From Bacteroidales bacterium (GTDB taxonomy: Bacteria > Bacteroidota > Bacteroidia > Bacteroidales > Muribaculaceae): a stretch of DNA of 43,405 nt. The position numbers were made by a program, and so were the translations under genes. The notes under the pieces are model-generated. The model saw only the letters and a list, made by a program, of their open reading frames with translations. It ran no database searches and had not been told where the DNA came from. Location: contig CAAFXO010000031.1 of the NCBI GenBank assembly GCA_900766975.1, positions 1 to 43,405 of the forward strand, read 5' to 3'. This document shows positions 25,392-34,655 of the stretch, piece by piece (the stretch's first letter is position 1; every line of letters starts with the position of its first letter).

Positions 25392-26861
25392 TTATTTTTC
25401 AAGAGTAAGAGTGTAGGGTTGCTTGCTGAAGTCGATGGTCACCTTGTAAGTGCCGGGCTCTACACACTGCATATTGCTACCCTTGAAGTCGAGAGTGTAA
25501 ACGCCATCGCCTGCAGACTTGCCACCGAAGTCGAGATCCCAAGCGCCGTTGGCGTTGATCTTGAACTCAGAGCCGATCTCTACATTTTCAGCAGTCCAAG
25601 TTCTGAGGTCCTTCGAAGGAGTAAGAGGAGTAGCAGTCTCAAGGTTCCAGTCATTGCCTGCGCCGATCACTGAGAGAGAGGTCATAGCCTTCACGGAGAA
25701 TTTGAGCTGCACGAGGTTAACCTCAGTCCAGTAGAGGGTGTTACCCTTCACAGGAGCTGTGATGTTCAAACCATCGCCGGAAGTCAGCATACCGCTCTCA
25801 TAGAGACCATTCTCATCGATAACTTCGCTACCTTCCACCATCTTGAAGACTACGGGGCCATTCTTGTCGGGCTGTGCAGCGAGTGTCCACTTACGGTTGA
25901 TGGCTGTTACACCGCTATAGTTGATATAGTCGGAAGTGTAGAGCTTCATCACGTTTTCAGCCTTAACGGAGCCGCTGAAGGGATAGAGACATTCGAATGC
26001 GTAGTTCACTGTATAAGAGTCATCATAAACGTTGACAGTAACGAGGACAGAACCAACCAAAGAGATTTGGCCGGCGCCGCTACCGACAGCGAGCTTACCT
26101 GCGAGGTCAGAGTCGAGTGAGGGGATACAGCCGAGGAGTTTGGAAGCATCCTTGGATTCGTATACCGAAACGGGAGCGAGCTTCCAAGCGTAGCCTGCGT
26201 CAGTCACGTCGATCTTGACAGCGAACTCGGGGTTGTCATATACGCTTACATTGCCGAGAGTATTGTCCATCTTGACAGCCTTAGCGAAGTCGGCATTGCC
26301 GGCAGCGTCACAAGGCACTACAAAGAATGTATTTTCCATCCACTTCTCGGGGTTGAGAGACGTAACAGAATATTTCGAATCAGCAGCGAAATAAGCGTCG
26401 AGACCGCCGAGACGGAGAGTAGTGTTGCCACGTTGAGCCAAAGCTACGTAGCGAGCATACACGTCACGAGTACCGGGCTCCTTGGTGATAGCCTCTTTGA
26501 TAGCGTTGTTGAGGATGTCGGGATTCACCATGATGGCGTTATCTACGACAGTAGTGTTGGCAACAGCCACCTTGGAGAAGTTAGCATCTCCTGCCACCTC
26601 CATATTGATTACGAGGTCGTAATCAGCGGGGAAGTTTTCGAGTGCAGTGATGTCAGCCACATGAACGTTAACGTTCTGGGTGCTTGCATTGATCAGGTTG
26701 AGTTCTGTATTCTCAGCCGTCTTAATCACAAGGCCGGAATTAGCGAAGATGCCATCGGGCTCGGGATTAGTTTGGCCCGGAGGATTGGGCAGGTCGTAAT
26801 TTTCGCACGATGCCAAAACCATGGTCAGAGCCAATGCAGATATGAATTTTATTTTTTTCAT
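25392..26861 (-). CDS. SusF/SusE-like surface lipoprotein
   Basis: 489 aa lipoprotein with signal MKKIKFISALALTMVLASC and lipobox cysteine C19, followed by ENYDLPNPPGQ. After an N-terminal structural domain (~40-135) come several beta-sandwich modules. The last ~95 residues (SLSVIGAGNDWNLETATPLT ... GTYKVTIDFSKQPYTLTLEK) carry the tryptophan pattern of SusE/F starch-binding modules (DWN, RTW, GAWD). It should sit on the outer face of the outer membrane and bind glycan beside the SusCD complex. Fourth gene of the operon, 76 bases after the SusE-like gene; the operon terminator follows. The starch link rests on module resemblance only. Confidence 0.82.
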   Translation of the reverse strand: MKKIKFISALALTMVLASCENYDLPNPPGQTNPEPDGIFANSGLVIKTAENTELNLINASTQNVNVHVADITALENFPADYDLVINMEVAGDANFSKVAVANTTVVDNAIMVNPDILNNAIKEAITKEPGTRDVYARYVALAQRGNTTLRLGGLDAYFAADSKYSVTSLNPEKWMENTFFVVPCDAAGNADFAKAVKMDNTLGNVSVYDNPEFAVKIDVTDAGYAWKLAPVSVYESKDASKLLGCIPSLDSDLAGKLAVGSGAGQISLVGSVLVTVNVYDDSYTVNYAFECLYPFSGSVKAENVMKLYTSDYINYSGVTAINRKWTLAAQPDKNGPVVFKMVEGSEVIDENGLYESGMLTSGDGLNITAPVKGNTLYWTEVNLVQLKFSVKAMTSLSVIGAGNDWNLETATPLTPSKDLRTWTAENVEIGSEFKINANGAWDLDFGGKSAGDGVYTLDFKGSNMQCVEPGTYKVTIDFSKQPYTLTLEK

Positions 26862-26937
26862 AATTCTAAATTACTTTTTAGTAGGTTTTAACTGCTCGGG
26901 GAGAGCATTTTCTTTCCCTCCCCGGGCTGATATGACA

Positions 26938-27942
26938 TCATTCGAAAGAGGGAGTACGACCGGTGAATGTCACGTTGTGAGCACCCTCCTTGATATAGAT
27001 CTTATTGTTCTGAGTATCGACTACGATAGTCACGGGAGAATATACATCGACATTCACACCCCAGTTACCGAGACCCTGCGGGATAACATCGCCGGAGAAG
27101 CCTGCTTGCCACTTATCGGTGACGGGGAGACAGTAGAAGTCAGCCTCGTTCGAACCGAGAGAAGCGTCAGCCACCCAGCCGAGGAGTTCGGTGAAGAAGC
27201 GGAACTGCGAGCATTGATCAGCTTCAGACTTACCCTCCTTATCAGCCTTCGGAACGAGGTCGAATACACCTACGAAGATTTTTTCGCCGATCTTCTCAGT
27301 GGGCTCATAGAGAGCGAAGTTATTCTTATAGTGATCGAAGTTGGCAGCATTCGGGCCTTTGAAGCCATCCTCAATGCCGGTTTCGGGGTTACGAAGGTCA
27401 CCGCAGATATAGATCCAAGCAGCCTTCTTCTCAGCATACTTCACGCTGATAGCGTTGTAGGTTACAGCATTTTGGCTGACGATACGAGAGCCTTCGATGC
27501 CTTCGATTTCGCAGACAGCGCGGAAATAAGCCTTCATAGGCTTCTTGGAAACTTCAGAAGCTTCGAACTCTTCCTGGCTTGTGATCTTAGAGAGCTTGAG
27601 CAGAGCGATACCGAGGTCGAAAGTCTTGATAGACATCGCTGCAGAAGCGGGGTTTTGGTTCTCAAGAGCTACCCATTCCTCCTCGGGAGCTTCAGGATTG
27701 AGAGAAACGAGAGCAGTGTACTTGCAAATTGCAGAGTAGCCATAGTCAGGCTGAGTGCAGAAGAGATTGAAAGTAGCTGCATCAGTCATCTCCTGAGCAG
27801 TCTCAAACTCAACATCCTGCATAGCCGGGGTGCTGACGGTGAAAGTGGTCGGGTTGTGGTATTGCGGATTATCCTCTTGCTTGCAAGAAGAGAAACCGAG
27901 GACGACAGCCGCCAACGCCAATATAATTGATACTTTTTTCAT
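26938..27942 (-). CDS. SusE-like surface lipoprotein
   Basis: 334 aa, signal MKKVSIILALAAVVLGFSSC with lipobox cysteine C20. The N-terminal ~110 residues fit the SusE domain: a TFTVSTPAMQDVEFET strand, then 'AATFNLFCTQPDYGYSAICK' and YTALVSLN, an FN3-like fold often written as 'W.. PdYGf' in this family. Later parts contain a binding-module-like segment (AWIYICGDLRNPETGIEDGF) and a C-terminal strand pair ending KIYIKEGAHNVTF. Expected to be surface exposed and to help SusCD capture glycan. It lies 21 bases after susD and shares its transcript. The substrate cannot be deduced from sequence alone. Confidence 0.82.
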   Translation of the reverse strand: MKKVSIILALAAVVLGFSSCKQEDNPQYHNPTTFTVSTPAMQDVEFETAQEMTDAATFNLFCTQPDYGYSAICKYTALVSLNPEAPEEEWVALENQNPASAAMSIKTFDLGIALLKLSKITSQEEFEASEVSKKPMKAYFRAVCEIEGIEGSRIVSQNAVTYNAISVKYAEKKAAWIYICGDLRNPETGIEDGFKGPNAANFDHYKNNFALYEPTEKIGEKIFVGVFDLVPKADKEGKSEADQCSQFRFFTELLGWVADASLGSNEADFYCLPVTDKWQAGFSGDVIPQGLGNWGVNVDVYSPVTIVVDTQNNKIYIKEGAHNVTFTGRTPSFE

Positions 27943-27963
27943 TTTTATCTTACGATTAACTGA

Positions 27964-29868
27964 TTAATATCCTTCGATCTGTTGGAGATGAGAAGCAGTC
28001 ATAACACGCGAGGGGATGGGGAACGACTTAGTGTATTCCTCGAGGTTAGTACCGGAAGCGATACCACCCTTCCATTCCCAAGTATAACCGGTGCACCAGA
28101 GGTTCCAACGGATAAGGTCGGTGCGGCGCACATTCTCAGAGTAGAGTTCGCGGCAACGTTCATCCTGGAGGTCAGACATAGAGAGAGAAGTCCAGGGAGT
28201 ATAGTGTTCGCCGTATGCACGTTGACGGATATAGTTCACATATTGGAGGGCCTTATCGACAGAGCCGCCGCCACCCTGGAGGATAGCCTCAGCAGCAGTC
28301 AGATAGATCTCGGCGAGACGGATCACTGCGTAGTCACCACCTACGGGTGTTGTGTTGGGAGGTGAAGCAAGATAATTGATCGAGCCATCCTCGTTGTATG
28401 CCCAGTTAGAATACTTGGGAGCGAGGTAACCATTCTTACCCCAGTCGTCGCCGACGAGGCGAGGATTGTTGGCAGTGAAGCCATGGCTGCGGGTTTGCCA
28501 GAGTGCCACACGGCTATCGTTGCTGACACTCATATCGACGTCGAGCCATTCGAACTTCTTGACGAAAGCCTTGCGAGCTACCATACACTTCCAGCCATCA
28601 TTGACGTTGAACCAGTCGGTAGAAACGTAGCCGTCAGCCTTGGGATCGAACGAGTAAGCCACATTGGCTACAACGTCGTTGACAGTCTTCTGCCAATCCT
28701 TAAGATCTTTATTATTGTAAGCAGCGAGAGCAGCTTCGTACTCTTCTTCAGTAGCGCAATACTTATAGAGGCGCTTCACGCCGTCAGCATCTTCAGCCAC
28801 GAGATCCTTAGTGTCGGTTACATCTTTGTACTTGGCATCCTTGGTAGGACAGGGCACTGTAGTGCTGACACCATTTGTACCGATCCAAGCAGCCACCAAG
28901 AAAGTAGCGCCCGACCAAGAGGTCAGATCTTCGCTTGAAGCAGTCTTGGACTGAGGAATATCCCAGATGATCTCATTAACTTCGTTGGCACCGCCGATAG
29001 CATACTGGTCGTTGTTATAACCGAAGAGAGCCTGATAGCTGCGAGCCAAGCCATTGCCATAGTAACCACCCTTGCCGAGGCGAGCGATGATGTTCTCGCA
29101 GTGCTCATAGCACTTGGCATAGTCGTTGGTATTGGCGAAAACTTCACCATTGAGATAAATCTTGGCGAGGATAGCCTCAGCAGCATCGAGACCTACGAAA
29201 CCATAATAAGTAGGAGTGGGATGCTCGGTGTAATACTTCACAATGTCCTCGAGGTCGGCAGTCACCTTCTTGTAGACTTCGGCACGACCGGGTTGAGTAG
29301 GTTCTTCACCCACCTTAGTGGTTTCGTCAGCGTAGGGAGGATTGTTGTAGAAAGAGAGCATGTAGTAGTAGCAACCGCCACGGAGGATACGAGCTTGACG
29401 CATATACTCCTGAGCGCGAGCCTGAGCAGCCTCATCGGGAAGATCAAACTCATTGTTCTGCACCATCTGGATGAACTGGTTGCAGAGAGTGATGTTGATG
29501 ATCAGACGAGAATAAAAGCCGAACACGGCGTCGAGAGAAGCGGAGACCTTACCATGGTTGATGGTACCGAATGTTTCGGGGTCCCAAAGCCAGCAAGCTT
29601 CGTCGGTGGTCATTTCTTCACCGATATAGATGGCACGTTGGAAAGCAGCCATACCGCCATCGAAATCTTGAACGGGAGAATTACCGTTCGCACCGAAAGT
29701 AGCGAAGCTGAGATAGATGTCTGCGAACACCTTATCCATATCCTTGCTTACATCGGTCTTTGAATTAGGGTCGACGGGAGTCTTGTCGAGGTCGTTCACA
29801 CAAGAGGTAAGACCGAAAGCGGCAGCCGCGATACCCAATGTCATGAATATTTTATTGAATGTTTTCAT
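27964..29868 (-). CDS. SusD/RagB-family outer-membrane nutrient-binding lipoprotein
   Basis: 634 aa lipoprotein, signal MKTFNKIFMTLGIAAAAFGL with lipobox LTSC (C23). SusD hallmarks: TPR-like helices (EYMRQARILRGGCYYYMLSF), 'YADETTKVGEEPTQPGR' with 'EVYKKVTADLEDIVKYY', and the C-terminal 'DYAVIRLAEIYLTAAEAILQ', ALQYVNYIRQRAYG and DERCRELYSENVRRTDLIRW. It forms a hinged lid over the SusC barrel and delivers oligosaccharide into it. It lies 32 bases after susC and 21 before the SusE-like gene. The presence of E/F-like partners points to a starch- or alpha-glucan-type system, but no enzymes are encoded here to confirm it. Confidence 0.95.
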   Translation of the reverse strand: MKTFNKIFMTLGIAAAAFGLTSCVNDLDKTPVDPNSKTDVSKDMDKVFADIYLSFATFGANGNSPVQDFDGGMAAFQRAIYIGEEMTTDEACWLWDPETFGTINHGKVSASLDAVFGFYSRLIINITLCNQFIQMVQNNEFDLPDEAAQARAQEYMRQARILRGGCYYYMLSFYNNPPYADETTKVGEEPTQPGRAEVYKKVTADLEDIVKYYTEHPTPTYYGFVGLDAAEAILAKIYLNGEVFANTNDYAKCYEHCENIIARLGKGGYYGNGLARSYQALFGYNNDQYAIGGANEVNEIIWDIPQSKTASSEDLTSWSGATFLVAAWIGTNGVSTTVPCPTKDAKYKDVTDTKDLVAEDADGVKRLYKYCATEEEYEAALAAYNNKDLKDWQKTVNDVVANVAYSFDPKADGYVSTDWFNVNDGWKCMVARKAFVKKFEWLDVDMSVSNDSRVALWQTRSHGFTANNPRLVGDDWGKNGYLAPKYSNWAYNEDGSINYLASPPNTTPVGGDYAVIRLAEIYLTAAEAILQGGGGSVDKALQYVNYIRQRAYGEHYTPWTSLSMSDLQDERCRELYSENVRRTDLIRWNLWCTGYTWEWKGGIASGTNLEEYTKSFPIPSRVMTASHLQQIEGY

Positions 29869-29900
29869 ATTGGATTCTATCTTTGAAAATTAGTTAAAGA

Positions 29901-32900
29901 TTAGAAAGTCGCCACGATACCGAGTGTAGTTGTGATAGGACGTGGATAAGGATTAGTCTGGATACCGCCGAACTCTTCAGGATCAAGACCTGTAAACTTG
30001 GTGATCACGAAGGGGTTCTGTACGGCAGCGAAGATACGGAGAGTAAGCTTCTCTTGCAAGAGATCTCTGAAGGTATAACCAAGAGTGATGTTGTCGCAAC
30101 GGAGGAAGCTTGCATTTTCTACGAAGTAGCTCGAGCGCTTGAGGTTCTCACCGGTAGCAGAGTTAGTGAAGAGAGGACGGTCTGCCAAGAGGTTGCCGAG
30201 CTGATATTGAGCGGCAGCAACATTGTAGACACGACATCCGTCATAACCGAGCTGGTTGTATACGTAGTTGCCGATGTTGGCACGGAGAGTGAAACCGAGG
30301 TCCCAGTTCTTCCATTGGAAGTTGTTGTTCCAAGAGATAGTTACCTTCGGGTCTCTTGAGTGATATCTGATAAGGTCGTCATCATTGATCACACCATCTT
30401 GGTTCTGGTCAACATATTGACCCTCGATAGGATCGCCATTCTTGTCATATACCTGTTCGAACACCTTATAAGTAAATGCAGGCTCACCTACAATGTGCCA
30501 TTGGATAGGAGTACGGGATTGATCGCTAAGACTACCTGCTACAGTCTGAGTGCCACCCTGGAGTTCGGTGATCTCATTCTTATTCCATGCTACGTTCAAA
30601 GCTGTGTTCCATGTGAAGTCGTTGGTAATAACGGGCTTTGCACCTACAGTCACCTCGACACCGATATTGCGGAGCGTACCGATGTTGTTCCACATCTTGT
30701 TAGAAGTGTTCATAGCGCCGGTGGGCACGTATGAGAGGAGGTCCTTAGTGTTGCGGAGATACCAGTCAGCTGCAAGAGTGATGCGGTTGTTGAGGAATCC
30801 CATGTCGATACCTACGTTCCATGTAGTAGTAGTCTCCCACTTGAGTGAGGGGTTGTAAGACTCAGGATAGAGAGGATTGATCCATTCGCCCGAACCGGTG
30901 GGATCGAGGTAGTGGTAGCCATTCTGATAAGAGCTTGTGTAGTTGGCGATATAAGGGAAGTAAAGACCGACGAGGTCTTGCTGACCTGTTTGACCCCAAC
31001 CGAGACGAAGCTTGAAGTCGTTGAGCCAAGAATTGCTGGGCTCCATGAACTTCATGTTGTTGATCTTCCAACCCAGAGCCACAGCGGGGAAGATACCCCA
31101 ACGGTTGTCCTTAGAGAAGCGAGAAGTACCATCACCACGAAGAGTAACAGTCAAGAGGTAAGTATCGTCGAAGATGTAGTTAACACGACCGAAGAAAGAT
31201 ACCAACTGATAGATGAACGCACTGCGACTCATAGGAGCATCGTTGTAAGCCTTGCCAATATGATCTTCAGTAGCGGGATCATATTGGAGATCGTAAACAC
31301 CACCATTATACTGCATAGAGTAACCGAGAGAGTTCATAGCACTCCAAGAACGCTCGTGAGCGTCGAAACGTTGCCAGTCATAACCGACAGTTACATCCAA
31401 GTCAGACTTTGCAGCCTCGAAATACTTCTTATAGTTGATATAGAAGTCGAGGAGGGTGTTGCGCTCGAGTTTGTACCAATCGCCACGATAGCCGGCACCA
31501 TCCTTATAGTTATTGCGCCATGCCATGATAGAGTTGGGAGCAGTGATCTCCTTATTGGTATTCTTGTTTACCTGATAACCGAGGTTGAGGTTGAAGTGAA
31601 GTTCAGGCACCCAGTAGAGAGCGTAGTCGATCTGGAGGTTACCGGTACTTGAGAGTACGCTACCTACGTTTTCGACATCCAAGAGGCGCTGAACGGGGTT
31701 CTCAGAAGCGTTGAGCTCGTGGTCACCTGTAGTCTTGGTAACATTATAGAAACCATTGAACATATTAGCCACCGAACCCTCAGCCATGTTATACTGATTG
31801 TAAACGGGATAGAGGGGGCACATACCGACAGCTGCACCCATCACGTCCGCGTTATTGCGGCTCTTGATGTAAGTACCGCTGACATTGGCGTTGATCGAGA
31901 GGGCATCGTTGAAGAACTTGGGAGTAAGCGAAACGCCCACAGTGGTACGTTGCATACCTGAAGTCTTGATGATACCTTGGTTGTCGGTGAAAGATGCGTT
32001 GACACGGAAAGGCACGTTACCTGCCGAGCCGCCGACACTCAGAGAGTAGTCGTGAGAGAAAGAAGTGCGGAGCACCTCATCCTGCCAGTTAGTATTGTTG
32101 ATGGGAGCACCATCAGCATTGAGCCAGCTGTCGACAGTCTGATTGGCAGACTCGTTGCCATACTTGCGATAGATGTCCACGATTTGGCTTGAGTTCATCA
32201 CATTGAGGTGATTGCGAGCAGTGTTAACGTGGAAGTTGGCAGCGAAGTTGACAGTGGGGCGACCCTTCTTACCCTTCTTGGTGGTGATGATGATCACACC
32301 GTTAGATGCACGCGAACCGTAGATGGCAGTAGCGGAAGCATCCTTAAGGATGGTCATAGACTCAATGTTCTGAGGATTGAGCATGGTAAGAGCGTTTGTA
32401 CCACCGGCGCTGTTCTCGTTAGACTGGGGCACACCGTCGATCACGATAAGGGGGTCGTTGGAAGCCGACAGAGAGGAACCACCACGGATACGGATGTTAG
32501 CACCGCCACGGGGGTCACCACCCGAAGAAGTAACAACGACACCGGGGCTTGCGCCGACCAGCAGGTCTTGAGCCGAAGTCGAGATACCGGCATCGATATC
32601 GTCGGGGCTTACGACTGCCACCGAACCGGTAGCGTCAGATTTCTTAACAGAACCATAACCGATTACGACTGTTTCAGCCAGCACGGTGGAATTCTGCTTC
32701 ATAACGATGTTAAGGTGTGTCTGACCATTGACAGCCACATCCATGGGATCATATCCCACATAACTTACCACCAAAGTGGCATTAGGCATCACATTGAGAG
32801 TAAAGTTACCATCAAGATCGGCAGATGTGCCGTTAGAGGTGCCTTTCTCCATAATAGTGGCGCCAATCAGATCTTCTCCCAGCTCATCAGCCACGTGTCC

Positions 32901-33002
32901 GGTGACGGTGATCTTTTGAGCCAGCGAGGGAAGTGCAAGTGTCAATAGCATCGCCATCGTCACCCAAAACTTCCTGTTCAGATGAAAACAAAAGTTCTTC
33001 AT
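29901..33002 (-). CDS. SusC/RagA-family TonB-linked outer-membrane transporter
   Basis: 1033 aa. After a signal peptide (ending LTLALPSLAQ) comes a carboxypeptidase-D-like domain (~30-105; VTGHVADELGEDLIGATIME, LVVSYVGYDPMDVAV). The TonB-box/plug region follows (ETVVIGYGSVKKSDATGSVA), with the SusC plug signature 'NIRIRGGSSLSASNDPLIVI' and ATAIYGSRASNGVIIITTKK. The remainder is the 22-strand barrel ending ITTTLGIVATF. It imports glycan or peptide ligands using TonB energy, with SusD as lid. First gene of the susCDEF-like operon. Its ~460-base upstream region carries candidate operators and -7 boxes. No anti-sigma-interacting N-terminal extension (STN domain) is seen, so ECF-type control is not indicated. 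Confidence 0.96.
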   Translation of the reverse strand: MKNFCFHLNRKFWVTMAMLLTLALPSLAQKITVTGHVADELGEDLIGATIMEKGTSNGTSADLDGNFTLNVMPNATLVVSYVGYDPMDVAVNGQTHLNIVMKQNSTVLAETVVIGYGSVKKSDATGSVAVVSPDDIDAGISTSAQDLLVGASPGVVVTSSGGDPRGGANIRIRGGSSLSASNDPLIVIDGVPQSNENSAGGTNALTMLNPQNIESMTILKDASATAIYGSRASNGVIIITTKKGKKGRPTVNFAANFHVNTARNHLNVMNSSQIVDIYRKYGNESANQTVDSWLNADGAPINNTNWQDEVLRTSFSHDYSLSVGGSAGNVPFRVNASFTDNQGIIKTSGMQRTTVGVSLTPKFFNDALSINANVSGTYIKSRNNADVMGAAVGMCPLYPVYNQYNMAEGSVANMFNGFYNVTKTTGDHELNASENPVQRLLDVENVGSVLSSTGNLQIDYALYWVPELHFNLNLGYQVNKNTNKEITAPNSIMAWRNNYKDGAGYRGDWYKLERNTLLDFYINYKKYFEAAKSDLDVTVGYDWQRFDAHERSWSAMNSLGYSMQYNGGVYDLQYDPATEDHIGKAYNDAPMSRSAFIYQLVSFFGRVNYIFDDTYLLTVTLRGDGTSRFSKDNRWGIFPAVALGWKINNMKFMEPSNSWLNDFKLRLGWGQTGQQDLVGLYFPYIANYTSSYQNGYHYLDPTGSGEWINPLYPESYNPSLKWETTTTWNVGIDMGFLNNRITLAADWYLRNTKDLLSYVPTGAMNTSNKMWNNIGTLRNIGVEVTVGAKPVITNDFTWNTALNVAWNKNEITELQGGTQTVAGSLSDQSRTPIQWHIVGEPAFTYKVFEQVYDKNGDPIEGQYVDQNQDGVINDDDLIRYHSRDPKVTISWNNNFQWKNWDLGFTLRANIGNYVYNQLGYDGCRVYNVAAAQYQLGNLLADRPLFTNSATGENLKRSSYFVENASFLRCDNITLGYTFRDLLQEKLTLRIFAAVQNPFVITKFTGLDPEEFGGIQTNPYPRPITTTLGIVATF

Positions 33003-33462
33003 GCAAGAATGTGATTAAGTTTTACATTGGGTTTATTTAATTTATTTTCTCTTTTTTATGTATAATATACAAAACCAGCTACCCAAAGCTCTTTTGCCCC
33101 GGGCCGCCAATCTCTATATAATTACAACATTCTTCCGTTGTCATGGTAGGTTAACATTCGCGTTTAAGTTAACGCAGTCATTTCCGGATATCATTACATT
33201 CGATATGTTGATATCTTTTGCACCTCTAACAATTAACACTCTATGTGCCAAATTTTTACAATCCGCAAATCTATCCCTACAAGCTCCTGCGCCCGCCGAA
33301 AAAGATACAATAAGTGTTAATTATTGCAAAGCAATTACAAAAATAACCAAATCTCCCGACTTTAAAAGATTTTATAATATATTTAACAGTGTTAATTAAC
33401 ACTTGTTAATATTAAAACCACCTCCCGTTTCTTATATTGTTTTGTCTTATTTTGGTATATTT
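33003..33462 (-). promoter_or_regulatory. Upstream regulatory region of the Sus operon, with repeated AGTGTTAATT motifs
   Basis: A 460-base AT-rich region without a gene. On the minus strand two -7-like boxes are present: TAGATTTG (rc 33266-33273) and TATTTTTG (rc 33338-33345), neither with a good -33. AGTGTTAATT occurs three times: reversed at 33231-33240, forward at 33313-33322, and as both halves of the perfect 16-bp palindrome AGTGTTAATTAACACT at 33388-33403. These are candidate operator sites. Two GTTAAC copies also lie near 33150-33175. A short open frame here (33058-33399, +) has no recognisable product. Confidence 0.5.
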
Positions 33463-34647
33463 TTACCTCTTGTAGAAGGCAGCTCTCACTCTACGACGCA
33501 CGGTCACCACGTTGAGCAGGATGATAACTCCGGTCAGCAGCACGCCGATCAGTAATGTGCCTGCCAAGCCGGTGGGCACACCGCCGAGCCCCGCGATCGG
33601 GGTCAGATAGTAGGCACGCATCGCCAAGATCGCCACCACCGAGAGGAGATATGCCACTACCGATGCCGTCACGGCAAGCATAATGTATGGGCGACCCACG
33701 CGGCCGGAATCATAGCCCAGCATCAGCAAGGAGTGAAGGATGTCCCGGTTTTTCTCCATAATCAGCGAGATGGAGAGGATCAGGATGAAGAGCGACAGAA
33801 GGGTGATGAGTCCGCCGACTCCCGCCACGATCCCCACGATGACCCGCAAGAGGAAGGATGCCGAGCTGGCTGTCTTATCGCCTGCCACCTCCCAGTCGTG
33901 TGCCTCAAGATATTGGGTAATAGCCACATCGCCCGGGCTGCTGACATCGATGATAAGACGCGAGGGTTGGCGTGTCGTTCCCGAGCCGAGGGTCTTATTA
34001 AGTTCATCCATAAACTGTTGCGGCACCAAGATGGTGTTCAACCGATTGGAGAAACCTGCCACACGGCCATGCATATTCAGCACCTGTCCCCCATCTTCCG
34101 ACGAGAGACGCAAGGTCATCGGGATGCTTCCCATGAGTCCCTCCGAGAGCTGGGGAAGTCCGGCGGAGGAGGCAAATCCGAAGTTATAGAGGGTCAGATA
34201 GTCTTTTGCCATAATGATGGGCACCTCGTTCGAGCCGCTGCGATACTCCCACTGCCGGCGGGGCACGTCGACGAACTCGTCGGGTATCGACTCGAAGAAG
34301 AGGGAGGTGGTCATGACACGATCGCCACTCTGAAGCCCGGCATATACCCGGAAATTGCAGCTCGTGAAGAGTCCCACCTTGCGGCACCATGGCTGAGACT
34401 TGATATCGGCGATTTCCTCGTCGGTGAATCCGGAGGAGGAGCCGCCAAATGTGTTGGAGGTGGTGACACGCTTATTGATGATCAGATAGTCGCTCTTGAC
34501 AAACGAATCATCGGAGGTCCATATCGAGCCGGCATCGCGATAAAACTGCAACGCACCGAGCACGATGGTGAGCCCGATGAAATTGGAGAGGATGAATCCT
34601 GCCACACGAGCCGGCGAAGTGTTCCGGCGCAATAGTTTTCTTATCAT
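33463..34647 (-). CDS. ABC transporter permease, FtsX/MacB type
   Basis: 394 aa. One transmembrane segment lies near residues 13-36 (VAGFILSNFIGLTIVLGALQ). A ~225-residue extracytoplasmic domain follows (MacB periplasmic-core-like; FTDEEIADIKSQPWCRKVGL). Three C-terminal transmembrane segments lie at about 270-295, 325-345 and 360-385, separated by 'EKNRDILHSLLMLGYDSGRV', which resembles the FtsX coupling loop. The four-helix layout fits mechanotransmission-type ABC systems that act on envelope substrates rather than transporting across the inner membrane. It starts 8 bases after the ATPase gene, so the two form one complex. Substrate unknown. Confidence 0.85.
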   Translation of the reverse strand: MIRKLLRRNTSPARVAGFILSNFIGLTIVLGALQFYRDAGSIWTSDDSFVKSDYLIINKRVTTSNTFGGSSSGFTDEEIADIKSQPWCRKVGLFTSCNFRVYAGLQSGDRVMTTSLFFESIPDEFVDVPRRQWEYRSGSNEVPIIMAKDYLTLYNFGFASSAGLPQLSEGLMGSIPMTLRLSSEDGGQVLNMHGRVAGFSNRLNTILVPQQFMDELNKTLGSGTTRQPSRLIIDVSSPGDVAITQYLEAHDWEVAGDKTASSASFLLRVIVGIVAGVGGLITLLSLFILILSISLIMEKNRDILHSLLMLGYDSGRVGRPYIMLAVTASVVAYLLSVVAILAMRAYYLTPIAGLGGVPTGLAGTLLIGVLLTGVIILLNVVTVRRRVRAAFYKR

Positions 34648-34655
34648 ATAGCGGG

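Noticed and set aside
26821..27930. Long plus-strand open frame (369 codons) opposite the SusE-like gene
   Set aside because: Antisense to a well-supported lipoprotein gene; its translation shows no recognisable domain or signal.
33058..33399. 113-codon open frame upstream of susC
   Set aside because: AT-rich, no recognisable domain, overlaps likely regulatory sites, and no promoter points to it.
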